A DNA stretch of 64,000 bases from Cohnella phaseoli (GTDB lineage: Bacteria > Bacillota > Bacilli > Paenibacillales > Paenibacillaceae), in NCBI RefSeq assembly GCF_003386235.1, contig NZ_QRDZ01000037.1:1-64000 (forward strand), given 5' to 3'. The translations under genes were made by a program, and so were the position numbers. A model generated the notes under the pieces. The model was given only the letters and a program-made list of their open reading frames with translations. It had not been told where the DNA came from and searched no databases. This document shows positions 1 through 8,553 of this stretch, piece after piece (the first letter of the stretch is position 1; each line of letters begins with the position of its first letter).

Positions 1-517
1 CGAGGAGAATCAGCGCGTCATACTACGTTAGGCAAAGATAAATGAATATCCAATTTTGTGGAAAATCGCGTCTCCTGTTCCTGCTCTGATTTTTTGCCTT
101 ACTGGGAAGAAAATCAAATGGAAAAATATGAAATCAAATCACAATATTGGATTAAGCCTCACCCTTCGACTATTATGTCAGGTTTGATGCATGACTAGTG
201 ACATTTTTGGCCTCCGCTCGCCGGCCCCGTGCCGGCCAAGGCACATTTTTGGTCTCCGCTCACCGGCGCCGTGCCGGCCAAGGCACATTTTTGGTCTCCA
301 CTCACCGGCCCCGTGCCCGCCGAGGCACATTTTTGGCCCCCCCACACCCCAGGAGAACATGCGCTTTTTCTTGAGCGATCATCTTATACGACCCTACTTA
401 TGAGATGGCCTCTTGTTTTTTTGCGCTCAAATCCATTTGCAATAGTTGCATAGCTTCCTCATAATTTGGTAAAGGTAGATTAGTAGAAAGATTCCCTATT
501 CCTTATGGCAGGAGCTT
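1..517. other. gene-free left edge
   Basis: No convincing gene lies here. Bases 1-45 read as the end of an open frame closing with TGA at 43-45, which could be the tail of a gene outside the window, but it is too short to name. Bases 199-350 hold a tandem repeat, annotated separately. On the minus strand a 34-codon AT-rich frame, closing at 398 and bounded upstream by a stop near 500, reads like the tail of some lost protein (its end is LQMDLSAKKQEAIS). I do not recognise it. The stretch is more AT-rich than the coding DNA to its right. Confidence 0.5.
199..350. repeat. 42-bp tandem repeat, about 3.6 copies
   Basis: Units start at 199, 241, 283 and 325 (partial). Each contains CACATTTTTGG followed by a GC-rich half with CACCGGCCCCGTGCCGGCC, in which CCGGC and GCCGG can pair. 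The period is 42 bp, a multiple of three, so open frames of 14-residue repeats appear on both strands. These have no ribosome site and look fortuitous. It is best read as a non-coding minisatellite. Confidence 0.85.
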
Positions 518-523
518 GTGTCG

Positions 524-1636
524 ATGCTGGATTTTTACTTGTTTCCGATTTCCTATGCGTTCTATACGTTTCCGATCGCGGCGGCGCTGTTCACGCTGCC
601 TTTTCTGATCGTGCAATACCGGCGACACGGGTACATCCATAAATACAGAGCGTTGATTCTGTATTTGTTTTTGCTGTATCTGATGAACGCCTTTTACCTG
701 ATTATTCTGCCCCTTCCCGAATCGATCCACAACTCCCCGCCGAAGGCGGAATCGTACGCGCAGTGGATTCCGTTCCATTTTGTCACGGATATTGTCAGGG
801 AAACCGCGGTGAGGCTGGCCAGTCCCAGCACCTATATTCATCTGCTGAAGGAGAGAGCCTTCCTACAGGTCGTATTCAACGTGCTGCTGACGGTTCCGTT
901 CGGGATGTTCATGAGGCATTATTTTCGCACGCGCTGGGCGGTCTGTCTGCTGTGTACGTTAGGGCTGTCGCTGTTTTTCGAAATTACTCAGGTTACCGGA
1001 ATTTACGGGATCTACGATTATCCGTATCGGTTGTTCGACGTGGACGACTTAATGATGAACGCGCTGGGGGGAATGATCGGCTTCGTGTTTGCCGAGTGGC
1101 TCGGCAGGTGGCTGCCTCGGATCGACAAGCTGGACGAGCATACGAACCTGTCCCAGAAACGGGTCTCCTACACACAGAGGGGGATCGCCTTCCTGTTCGA
1201 TTGGGCCATTCTGCTTCCGCCCTTTGCCGTGCTGTCCGTTGTGCACGTGCCCTATTCCTACGTTCTAATTGTCGTCGCGTACTTTATTGTGCTTCCTTAT
1301 ATGACCAACGGGTTGACGGCGGGCAAGTGGCTGGTGAGGATTCGGCTGAAGGGTCAAGGGGAACGGATCTCCTTGCGGGAGCTGACAGCGAGGTACGGAC
1401 TCCTCTACTTATTGGCGGGAGGGGCCAACGTCGCGTTTATTCGGTCGGGCGTACATGCGATATCGCCGATCCTCATGATGCTGTTCGCGCTAGTTCTGTT
1501 CATTTTCAACCTGGCGATTGCCATTCACTTCTTGCGCTGCCTCTTCAATCGGAACCGCCGATTGATATATGAGGAGAAGAGCGGCACATACCATATCATA
1601 ACGGCCAAAAGCGAGCAGGCCCGGACAACCCCCTAA
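524..1636 (+). CDS. VanZ-like / RDD domain fusion membrane protein
   Basis: This predicted integral membrane protein of 370 residues has an N-terminal VanZ-like half (about residues 1-190, several hydrophobic helices) and a C-terminal RDD domain (about 200-350). The RDD signature R-x-x-A-x-x-x-D is visible in QRGIAFLFDW. VanZ homologues are linked to teicoplanin resistance in enterococci, but most Firmicute VanZ-RDD fusions have no assigned role, so drug resistance is not claimed. The start at ATG 524 is preferred because AGGAG at 510-514 lies 9 bases upstream. An in-frame GTG at 518 is only 3 bases from that site. The gene stands alone and converges on the permease gene at 1662. Confidence 0.8.
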   Translation: MLDFYLFPISYAFYTFPIAAALFTLPFLIVQYRRHGYIHKYRALILYLFLLYLMNAFYLIILPLPESIHNSPPKAESYAQWIPFHFVTDIVRETAVRLASPSTYIHLLKERAFLQVVFNVLLTVPFGMFMRHYFRTRWAVCLLCTLGLSLFFEITQVTGIYGIYDYPYRLFDVDDLMMNALGGMIGFVFAEWLGRWLPRIDKLDEHTNLSQKRVSYTQRGIAFLFDWAILLPPFAVLSVVHVPYSYVLIVVAYFIVLPYMTNGLTAGKWLVRIRLKGQGERISLRELTARYGLLYLLAGGANVAFIRSGVHAISPILMMLFALVLFIFNLAIAIHFLRCLFNRNRRLIYEEKSGTYHIITAKSEQARTTP

Positions 1637-1661
1637 TGAGGCGTCCGAGCCGCGGAAGGTT

Positions 1662-2537
1662 TTATTCCTTCACCGAGCCCATCACGATTCCATGGATAAA
1701 AAAGCGCTGGAGGAACGGGTAGACGATCAAAATCGGCAGCGATGCCAAGATGATCTGCGCCGAGATCGCGGACCGGTTCGTCAGCGAAGCCATGACCGAA
1801 TTCTGGTCGGCGTTCACCAGATTGCGGGAAGCAAGCACGACGTGCAAATAAGTTTGCAGCGGATAGTTCGACGTCTGATTCATGTAGATCAGCCCGTCGA
1901 ACCAGGAGTTCCAGTGGCCGACCACGCTGAACAGAGTAACGGTCGCGATGACAGGCAGCGACAGCGGCACGTAGATCCGCGTCATGATCGCCCATTGCGA
2001 CGCTCCGTCGACGAGACAGGCTTCCTCAAGCTCTTTGGGCAGCTGCCGCATGAAGTTGATCATCAGAATGACGTTGAACACGGGAACGGCCCCGGGAAGA
2101 ACAAGCGCCCAGATCGTATCGATAAGATGCAGCTCGTTGATTACCATGTACGCCGGAATGAGTCCGCCGCTGAACAGCATCGTGAAGACAAGCGCCCAGA
2201 TGTAGATGCTGCGGCTTCGGAAGTAGCTGCTTTCCTTGGATAGCGGGTAAGCCATCATAACGGTCAGCAGAAAATTGATCAAGCCGCCCAGCAGCACCCG
2301 CGTCGTCGACACGCCGAATGCGTCCCAAAATTTATCCAACCGCAAAATGCTGACATACGAGTTGAAGTTGAATTCGATCGGGAGCAGTCCGACGATGTAT
2401 TGATTGGCCGGCCCCTCCCCGCTCAAGGAGACCATGGCGATGTGCCAGATCGGAACGAGACAGAGCAGAGACACGGCGGCCAGCAAGACGTAATTCAAGA
2501 GGTCGAAAGCCTGGAAGCGGTGCAGGCGTATTCTCAT
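1662..2537 (-). CDS. carbohydrate-type ABC transporter permease, LplC/YtcP-like
   Basis: This is an inner-membrane permease of the CUT1 class, 291 residues with about six transmembrane helices. The cytoplasmic EAA loop that docks the ATPase is seen in EEACLVDGASQW. The C-terminus FFIHGIVMGSVKE is typical of LplC-type subunits. It is the last gene of a three-gene operon behind the binding protein (3520-5205) and partner permease (2556-3452), with only 18 bases between the permeases. No ATPase gene is present, as is usual for these operons, which share an MsmX-like ATPase encoded elsewhere. The substrate is inferred from the nearby nucleoside hydrolase and kinase to be a ribonucleoside or ribose derivative. 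This is not shown by the permease itself. Confidence 0.88.
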   Translation of the reverse strand: MRIRLHRFQAFDLLNYVLLAAVSLLCLVPIWHIAMVSLSGEGPANQYIVGLLPIEFNFNSYVSILRLDKFWDAFGVSTTRVLLGGLINFLLTVMMAYPLSKESSYFRSRSIYIWALVFTMLFSGGLIPAYMVINELHLIDTIWALVLPGAVPVFNVILMINFMRQLPKELEEACLVDGASQWAIMTRIYVPLSLPVIATVTLFSVVGHWNSWFDGLIYMNQTSNYPLQTYLHVVLASRNLVNADQNSVMASLTNRSAISAQIILASLPILIVYPFLQRFFIHGIVMGSVKE

Positions 2538-2555
2538 ATAGCGTCGCTCCGTCCT

Positions 2556-3452
2556 TTAGAAAATGCGGTAATTCGCATAGCGATAAGCCAGCCGATACGA
2601 GGTGACGATCAGCGCGAACCCGATTATCGATTTCATCAGTCCGATAGCCGTGGCCAGCCCGTATTGCGCCTGAATGAGGCCCATGCGATAAATATAAGTG
2701 TCGATAATGTCCGCAGTGCCGATGACCATCGGATTGTACAGGTTGAAAATCTGGTCGAAACCGGCATTGAGCACGTTGCCGAGGCTTAAGGTAGACATCA
2801 GTACGACGACGGGCAGGATGCCGGGCAGCGTAATGTAGACAACCCGCTGCCAGCGGCTCGCTCCATCGATTGAGGCCGCCTCGTACAGCGCGGGATTAAT
2901 TCCCGTCAAAGCCGCCAAATAAACAATTGTCGAGAAGCCGAATTCCTTCCAGACGTCGGTAACGATCAGCATGACTCTGAACCATGTTTCATCTCCGAAG
3001 AAGAAGATCGGGTCGAGGCCAAGCGAGGCCGCGATCTGATTAAATACACCTCCGTTAATGGAGAGGACGTCGATCAGAATGCCGCCGAGAATGACCCAGG
3101 ATAGAAAATGGGGCAAATAGACGAGGCTTTGCACCGTGCGTTTGAACCACACGATGCGGGCCTCGTTAAGCAGCAGCGCGAATGAGATCGGGACGACCAG
3201 TCCGGCTACGATTTTCATCAGAGAAATTTCAACCGTATTGCGTACGGTTTGCATCGTATCCGGAAGCTCGAACAGGAAGCGTACATGCTCCAGTCCGACC
3301 CATTCCGATTTGAAGAAGCCTTGCATCGGATTAAATTCCTGGAAAGCGATAACGATGCCGATCATCGGCAGATAGGCGAACAAGAGCAGAATCAGCATGC
3401 CCGGCGCCAGCAGCAGATGGAAGAATGTCCGGTCTTTCCTCGTAATTTTCAT
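2556..3452 (-). CDS. ABC transporter permease, LplB-like
   Basis: This is the partner CUT1 permease of 298 residues. It begins with a short cytoplasmic tail (MKITRKDRTFFHLLL) and a first helix, and carries the EAA loop as YEAASIDGASRWQRV, followed by TLPGILP. It forms the heteromeric membrane channel with the 1662-2537 product. It lies between the binding-protein gene and the second permease and is transcribed to the left. A perfect stem-loop separates it from the upstream binding-protein gene and probably lowers its expression relative to that gene. Confidence 0.88.
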   Translation of the reverse strand: MKITRKDRTFFHLLLAPGMLILLLFAYLPMIGIVIAFQEFNPMQGFFKSEWVGLEHVRFLFELPDTMQTVRNTVEISLMKIVAGLVVPISFALLLNEARIVWFKRTVQSLVYLPHFLSWVILGGILIDVLSINGGVFNQIAASLGLDPIFFFGDETWFRVMLIVTDVWKEFGFSTIVYLAALTGINPALYEAASIDGASRWQRVVYITLPGILPVVVLMSTLSLGNVLNAGFDQIFNLYNPMVIGTADIIDTYIYRMGLIQAQYGLATAIGLMKSIIGFALIVTSYRLAYRYANYRIF

Positions 3453-3475
3453 GTTTCCGTACCTCCGCCAGAGAG

Positions 3476-3509
3476 GCGCGGAGCTTGCCTGTCAGACGAA
3501 GCTCCGCGC
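3476..3509 (-). promoter_or_regulatory. intercistronic stem-loop after binding-protein gene
   Basis: GCGCGGAGCTT at 3476-3486 pairs perfectly with AAGCTCCGCGC at 3499-3509 across a 12-base loop. It lies between the stop of the lipoprotein gene and the ribosome site of the permease gene and has no following U-run on the transcribed strand. By analogy with malE-malF type operons it may protect the binding-protein message from 3' decay. A similar hairpin sits at 34697-34731 in the same operon position. Confidence 0.6.
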
Positions 3510-3519
3510 TTTGACCCTG

Positions 3520-5205
3520 TTACTTGGATGCCGCCCAGGCGTTGACTTCCTCCGTGATGTTCTCACCGCCAAGCTGGTTCCACTGCTTGACGAACTTATC
3601 GAATTCGTCGACACCCGCATTGCCCATAATAATCTTCGTGAACGTCTCCGACTCGATCTTGTTCAGGTTGGCTAGCCGCTTGACCATCGTGTCCGTCGGC
3701 GCTCCGAGGAACGCTTGATGGACGTAATTTTCTCCGTATTGCTCCAGCACCGATTCGGATTCGGACAAGTACTTCATGAACGCCCAGCCGTTCGGCTCGT
3801 TGTTCTTATAAGCTTCCCACTTCCATTGTCCGTCCGGATGAGTAACGAGCGAGCCATCGTCCTTTTCCATGGCCGCTTTGAACTGTTTGCCGATGACCAT
3901 GTTTTTGCCAGGATCGTCGAAGAAGTAAGGCTTGGCGTATTGGTGAATTTCCTTGCCTTTGTATTTCTCGCTGCCTTGAATTTCTTTGTAGAACAGATCG
4001 TTATACTTGCCGCCTTCAATCCACATTTCCGCCCATAAATTCATCGATTTAACGAGTGCTTCCGGGTGTTCCATATCCTTGCGGGCGACCATCCAGTTGT
4101 AGACGTTTGTCGCTCGCTTCGGCACGACGGTGCCGTCCGCTCCGACAGGAATCGGGTAAGCCTTCCAATCGGAATCCGGCGTATGAGTCATCGTCGTAGA
4201 TAGCGGATACAGCGGCTGCCAGAAAGCTCCGAAGTAGATGCCGCCCTTGCCCGCGCCGATATCGTCGGCCGTCTTGCCCCAATCCTTGGCTCCGAATTCG
4301 GGATCGATCGCTTTCGTCTTATACAGCTCCTGCAGCTTGGCTAGAGCGTCCTTCATCTCCGGCTGAACGCTGCCATAGGCCAGCTTGCCGGAGCTATCCT
4401 TGATCCAGAGACCCTTGTATGCCTTGAAGGCGGCCGATATGCCGTCGAAGCCCATGCCCAGCGCATTATCCAGCGCAATGCCGTACGTGTCCGGTTTGCC
4501 GTTGCCATCGGGATCCTGCTGAGCGAAGGCGGTAGCGACATTCACCAGCTCGTCGATCGTCTTCGGCGCCTGAAGCTTCAGCTTATCCAGCCAGTCTTGA
4601 CGAATGTACATGATCGCTACGTTCTCGTAATAGTCGACCGGGACGGGCATTCCGAAGATTTTGCCGTTCAGGCTCGCAGCCTCGAAGCCTTCACCTCCGC
4701 CGTATTCCATCGCTTTGCGCAGCAGAGGGGAAGCGTACTTCTCGTAAACCTCGGTCAGGTCGGCCAATTGATCCTGCTTGATCATGCGGTGCAGCTGGTT
4801 CAGATCGACCTTGGAGATGTCGGGAAGATTGTTGGTGTTGATGGACAGGTTCATCTTCTCGACGGTCTGGGAAGCGTCGGACACCCACTTGTTCACGAAC
4901 TGAATGCCGAGGATATCTTTGTAGGTGCGAGTCATGATGTTGTCGTTGATGCTCTCGCCGTCCGCGAACAGCACGTTCGTGCCCGTCGAGCTGACGACCG
5001 ACACCTCGATCGGAGGATCGTATTTGCCGAACGGATCCTCATTCGTTTGTTGCGATTGCTCCGCGCTTGGGGAAGCGCTTCCGGTTTGCGCCGCCGCGGA
5101 CGGCTCTGTGGACGCACCGTTCTCCTTCTGCGAGCATGCGGTCGAGAATACGAGCAGGAATGCCAGAGATGCCGTTGCCATGCCGCGAATCTTTTGTCCT
5201 TTCAT
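3520..5205 (-). CDS. extracellular solute-binding lipoprotein, LplA-like
   Basis: This binding protein is 561 residues long and captures the substrate outside the membrane for the permeases at 1662-3452. It has a lipoprotein signal with a basic start, a hydrophobic core and lipobox S-T-A-C, the lipidated cysteine being residue 24. A Ser/Thr/Ala/Gln-rich tether follows. At over 500 residues it has the size of the LplA/YtcQ subfamily rather than the shorter MalE type. It is the first gene of its operon, preceded by an activator-type promoter at 5295-5343. The ligand is not identifiable from sequence; a nucleoside or ribose compound is inferred from the shared promoter motif with the kinase/hydrolase operon. 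Confidence 0.88.
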   Translation of the reverse strand: MKGQKIRGMATASLAFLLVFSTACSQKENGASTEPSAAAQTGSASPSAEQSQQTNEDPFGKYDPPIEVSVVSSTGTNVLFADGESINDNIMTRTYKDILGIQFVNKWVSDASQTVEKMNLSINTNNLPDISKVDLNQLHRMIKQDQLADLTEVYEKYASPLLRKAMEYGGGEGFEAASLNGKIFGMPVPVDYYENVAIMYIRQDWLDKLKLQAPKTIDELVNVATAFAQQDPDGNGKPDTYGIALDNALGMGFDGISAAFKAYKGLWIKDSSGKLAYGSVQPEMKDALAKLQELYKTKAIDPEFGAKDWGKTADDIGAGKGGIYFGAFWQPLYPLSTTMTHTPDSDWKAYPIPVGADGTVVPKRATNVYNWMVARKDMEHPEALVKSMNLWAEMWIEGGKYNDLFYKEIQGSEKYKGKEIHQYAKPYFFDDPGKNMVIGKQFKAAMEKDDGSLVTHPDGQWKWEAYKNNEPNGWAFMKYLSESESVLEQYGENYVHQAFLGAPTDTMVKRLANLNKIESETFTKIIMGNAGVDEFDKFVKQWNQLGGENITEEVNAWAASK

Positions 5206-5294
5206 ACCGTTACCTCCATTGTGTTTTGTGGAATGGTTGTGACCCCGTCTAACGGAAAGATGACCGTAAACACGTCGATGTGTTTATGGTCATC

Positions 5295-5343
5295 ATTATA
5301 GAAGGCGGGGAGTCTATTCTTTTAAGGAGTTGAAGTATACTTT
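5295..5343 (-). promoter_or_regulatory. activator-type promoter of the transporter operon
   Basis: On the minus strand a perfect TATAAT lies at 5300-5295. There is no good -35 hexamer at the expected distance. The upstream 43 bases align without gaps to those in front of the kinase/hydrolase operon at 12246-12288, with about 30 matches including a TTTTAAGGA core and GTAxACTTT (plus-strand reading). The same TATAAT sits at the same distance in both. A weak -35 with a conserved upstream element fits activation by an AraC-type response regulator; the 8554-10074 product is the obvious candidate, but this is inference. Confidence 0.6.
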
Positions 5344-5356
5344 CCAAAGGTCGTTC

Positions 5357-6640
5357 TCAGCGTGCTCTGAGCAACGCCCGGTCCATCGCCGCAAGAATTG
5401 CGTCGGCGTCTCCCTTGCCCGCAAGCCAGTCCTGAAGTCCGGTACACAGCGCTTCCGCGACGCCCACCGGCCAAGCCTGGTTGCTGAACGGAACGGACCG
5501 TCCGTTGCGCATGAGCGACGTATATTCGGCGAACTCGGCTATGCCTAATTCTTCTCCCGCAAACATCGGAAACACGCGGTATTGCCGCTTGAACTCCTCG
5601 TACAGGGGAGTAGAAGGATCAAACTGGTAAGCCAGCGCGTCCAGCGTCTCCGGCAGATTGCGGGTATTTTTGCTGATGACCGTTCCTCCGGCGGGCCCTA
5701 CGGATAGGAACAAAGGCTCTCCCGGAGCGTTGCCCGGTAAGGGCATGAAGTCTCGTTCGAATGAGGAGCGGTCCGATACGGTTAAGCTGTCGTAATCCCA
5801 ATTGCCTCCAAAGACGATGGCCGCGCGCCCGTCGTTAAACCAAGCAGCCGCTTGCGCCGCCCCGGTCTCCAAGGAATCGGGAGCGATATAGCCTTGGTCG
5901 TACAGCAGCTTGTACATGTGCAGTACGTCGCGCCATTTCGATCCGGCGAATGTTGCTGTACCTTCCAGAAGACGTTTGTCGAAGTCGGGATCCTCGGGAT
6001 AGACCACCGACGCCGCCAGCGGGTACAGTCCGAATTGCAGGAACCACCAGTCTTTACCCGGCATGACGATCGGCGTTACTCCTTCGCGTTTCAGTGTTTC
6101 GCACAGCTCAAGAAATCCGTTCCAGTCCTGCGGCCATTCTCGGTAGCCATGCTGTTCTAGCATGTCCTTGTTGTACCAGGCTCCCATCATGCTGAAGCCT
6201 TTGGGGAGACCGTATACCCGGCCGTTCACGGTAAACCCTTCGAGAGCTTCGGGAGAGAAGGAATCTAGAATATCCATGCCGGTAAGGTCCTGCAAGTACC
6301 CGGCTCTGACAAGCTCCTCCAGCTGCCGCATCGGCCACCATTCGAAGAAATCGGGACCTTCGCCGGCGGAAAGCTGCATGAGCATGGATTTGGTATAGGC
6401 GTCTTCGGGCAGCATTTCCGTCTTGATGCGAATGTCCGGATAGCGTTCTTCAACCAAATTTGGAAACGCTTGCATGACATAGCGGTTATGATCCCTGCCG
6501 TCGGAAGCTACACCCATATGCATATATTTCAAAGTTACGGCGTCCGGCGTCGGTTGTACCGCGGCGAGGGGCCTTGCACAGCCCGAAACGACGATCAGCG
6601 CCAGAAGCAAAGGGGGACCCATCCGTCTTATTCGCTTCAT
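5357..6640 (-). CDS. second solute-binding lipoprotein, next to the sensor kinase
   Basis: This is an extracellular binding protein of 427 residues from the MalE-like family. The lipobox is V-S-G-C with the modified cysteine at residue 21. The start at 6640 is set by AGGTGA just upstream and by the signal peptide; the frame stays open further upstream but reads into the divergent kinase gene. It has no permease genes of its own and is divergent from the histidine kinase gene, with 69 bases between their starts. It could be an extra receptor for the transporter at 1662-5205, or a sensing partner of the kinase as in known three-component systems. A minus-strand TATAAT at 6679-6674 may be its promoter. 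Confidence 0.82.
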   Translation of the reverse strand: MKRIRRMGPPLLLALIVVSGCARPLAAVQPTPDAVTLKYMHMGVASDGRDHNRYVMQAFPNLVEERYPDIRIKTEMLPEDAYTKSMLMQLSAGEGPDFFEWWPMRQLEELVRAGYLQDLTGMDILDSFSPEALEGFTVNGRVYGLPKGFSMMGAWYNKDMLEQHGYREWPQDWNGFLELCETLKREGVTPIVMPGKDWWFLQFGLYPLAASVVYPEDPDFDKRLLEGTATFAGSKWRDVLHMYKLLYDQGYIAPDSLETGAAQAAAWFNDGRAAIVFGGNWDYDSLTVSDRSSFERDFMPLPGNAPGEPLFLSVGPAGGTVISKNTRNLPETLDALAYQFDPSTPLYEEFKRQYRVFPMFAGEELGIAEFAEYTSLMRNGRSVPFSNQAWPVGVAEALCTGLQDWLAGKGDADAILAAMDRALLRAR

Positions 6641-6709
6641 CGTGTCACCTCGGCCCAGTTGAAGTATGCTACTATTATAAATAAAAACGCGATCTCGGAG
6701 AAGATGCGA

Positions 6710-8551
6710 ATGAAGTTTGCTTGGGGACTCAAAAATCGTTTGCTCGTCGCGCTCTTGCTGTTGTCTCTGATTCCGATCGCGATCGTCGTTGTCGTGACGA
6801 ACCGGAATTACGGCGCCCTCGTAGAGAATCAGGTGCGGGAAGTGTCCATGAACCTGCTGGACCGTTCCTCTTTGAGGATGACGAACCGTTTGGAGGAGAT
6901 CGGCCGCGTATCCGCTTATTTGGCATACCAGCAAATGTCCGATACCGATACGATTTTGTCGTTTCTCGGCCAACATGCGGAGAACGGGAGCGTCGACACC
7001 TACGACCGGCTGAGTCATACTCGCGAGTTCAAAAAGGCGACGGAAAGCTTGCTGTTGAATCACGACTATATTGAAGGATTGTACGTTTTCGCGGAAGACG
7101 GCACGGTGTTCGCCAATACGAAGGGCTCCGAGCTAAAGCCCGACTATGTTCCCCTTTCCTCGGCGTGGTATCGGGACACGATTCGCACTCAGGGCAAGAT
7201 GATCGTCGGAGAGGTTCAACAGCAGGATTTCCTGCTGTCCGGCAATCCGTCTATCGCCTTCTCGCGGGCGCTGTACGAGCCGTCGACGAACCGGAGAATC
7301 GGCGTGCTGCTTATCAATTGCAGTCTGAGCCTGTTCGACGAATTGAGCGAGGGGATGCTGGCGGAGCAGCGGATCTACTTGCTCAACGGCATCGGCAATC
7401 GGTTGTACGGCGAAGGCGAGCTGGACGAGGAATGGGCGGCGTCGGCCGTCGGCATCGGCAGCCGGGTAGATTCCAGGACCAATATGCTTGTTCTTCATAA
7501 TACATTTTCGGAATACGACTGGCACATGGTCATCGCGGTTTCGCTCGATGCGGTCACCGGAGAGATTCGCGACACCTCGCGCTTTGCCTTGTGGCTGGGG
7601 ATCATCTGGGCGGTTCTAGCCGTCGGTTTGTCGCTATGGATCGCGAACGCCTTCTCCAAGCCGGTGAACCGGATGGCACAGATGATGAAGCGTTATCCGA
7701 CAGGTCATCTGCCCCCGAGGCAGGAGCGGTACGAACGAAGAACGGACGAAGTCGGCATTTTGTATAATCGTTATTTTACGATGCTGCAGGAGATCGATAC
7801 ATTAATCCGGGAAAAATATCACAATCAATTTATCGCCATGTCCTCCAAAATGAAGGCGCTTGAGGCCCAGATCAACTCGCACTTCCTGTTCAACACGCTG
7901 GCCACGATGAACAGTATCGCCGTGCTGGAGGAAGTGCACAGCCTCTCTGTCATGTCCAAGGCGCTCGGCGACATGTTCCGCTACAGCATCAAAATCAACC
8001 GCGATCTGGTTGCGCTGAGCGAGGAGCTTGGCCACGTTCACAACTATATGACGATCCAATCGTTCCGCTACGGCGATAAAATACGTCTGGAGACGGACAT
8101 CCCTAAGGAACTTGAAGAGTGTAAAGTACTGAAGCTGATTCTTCAGCCGATCGTAGAGAATGCGGTGTACCACGGGATCGAGAAGAAGAAAGGTTACGGC
8201 ACGGTAAGTATCCGGGCCTGGGAGCAGGAGGACGGCATTCGCGTGGAGGTGCGGGACGACGGGGTCGGCATTCCGGCGGACAGGCTGGAGGAGGTGCGGG
8301 CCATGCTTGGCCGTACGGCCGAGTTCGAGGAGCTGAATCCTGGGACGAACGACGTTCGATCCATCGGGCTGTACAATGTTCATGCGCGAATCGCGCTGTA
8401 CTACGGGCCCGACTACGGGATAGAGGTAGACAGCGAGGAGCACCGGGGAACGGCCGTGCTGATCCGGCTGCCCGGGCCGGAGTCTGACGTCGGCGGGCTC
8501 CCCGCAGAGCGAAGTGGCTCATCCGATCACTTTCCGAAAGGGGCATCATAG
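6710..8551 (+). CDS. sensor histidine kinase, YesM family
   Basis: This membrane sensor kinase of 613 residues pairs with the response regulator 2 bases downstream. It shows a first transmembrane helix (about 10-30), a large extracellular sensing region (about 31-290), a second helix (about 294-314), a HAMP-like linker, the His_kinase box with NSHFLFNTL (His about 391) and a HATPase domain. The N box is IVENAVYHG and the G boxes are DDGVGIP and SIGLYNVHARI. YesM-type kinases generally sense carbohydrates and control nearby Lpl-type transporters. ATG 6710 is preferred over ATG 6704 because GGAG at 6697-6700 is 9 rather than 3 bases away. Confidence 0.9.
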   Translation: MKFAWGLKNRLLVALLLLSLIPIAIVVVVTNRNYGALVENQVREVSMNLLDRSSLRMTNRLEEIGRVSAYLAYQQMSDTDTILSFLGQHAENGSVDTYDRLSHTREFKKATESLLLNHDYIEGLYVFAEDGTVFANTKGSELKPDYVPLSSAWYRDTIRTQGKMIVGEVQQQDFLLSGNPSIAFSRALYEPSTNRRIGVLLINCSLSLFDELSEGMLAEQRIYLLNGIGNRLYGEGELDEEWAASAVGIGSRVDSRTNMLVLHNTFSEYDWHMVIAVSLDAVTGEIRDTSRFALWLGIIWAVLAVGLSLWIANAFSKPVNRMAQMMKRYPTGHLPPRQERYERRTDEVGILYNRYFTMLQEIDTLIREKYHNQFIAMSSKMKALEAQINSHFLFNTLATMNSIAVLEEVHSLSVMSKALGDMFRYSIKINRDLVALSEELGHVHNYMTIQSFRYGDKIRLETDIPKELEECKVLKLILQPIVENAVYHGIEKKKGYGTVSIRAWEQEDGIRVEVRDDGVGIPADRLEEVRAMLGRTAEFEELNPGTNDVRSIGLYNVHARIALYYGPDYGIEVDSEEHRGTAVLIRLPGPESDVGGLPAERSGSSDHFPKGAS

Positions 8552-8553
8552 CT

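Noticed and set aside
191-403. Open frame of 14-residue repeats over the minisatellite
   Set aside because: The frame exists only because the 42-bp period is a multiple of three; it has no ribosome site and frames exist on both strands.
763-1572. Long plus-strand frame inside the VanZ-RDD gene
   Set aside because: Shadow frame with basic, low-complexity composition and no family match; the overlapping frame is a clear membrane protein.
518-1636. VanZ as a glycopeptide resistance determinant
   Set aside because: VanZ-like domains are common in Firmicutes without resistance, and no van genes are present.
6641-7063. N-terminal extension of the second binding lipoprotein
   Set aside because: It would run antisense through the kinase gene and hide the signal peptide; AGGTGA before 6640 marks the true start.
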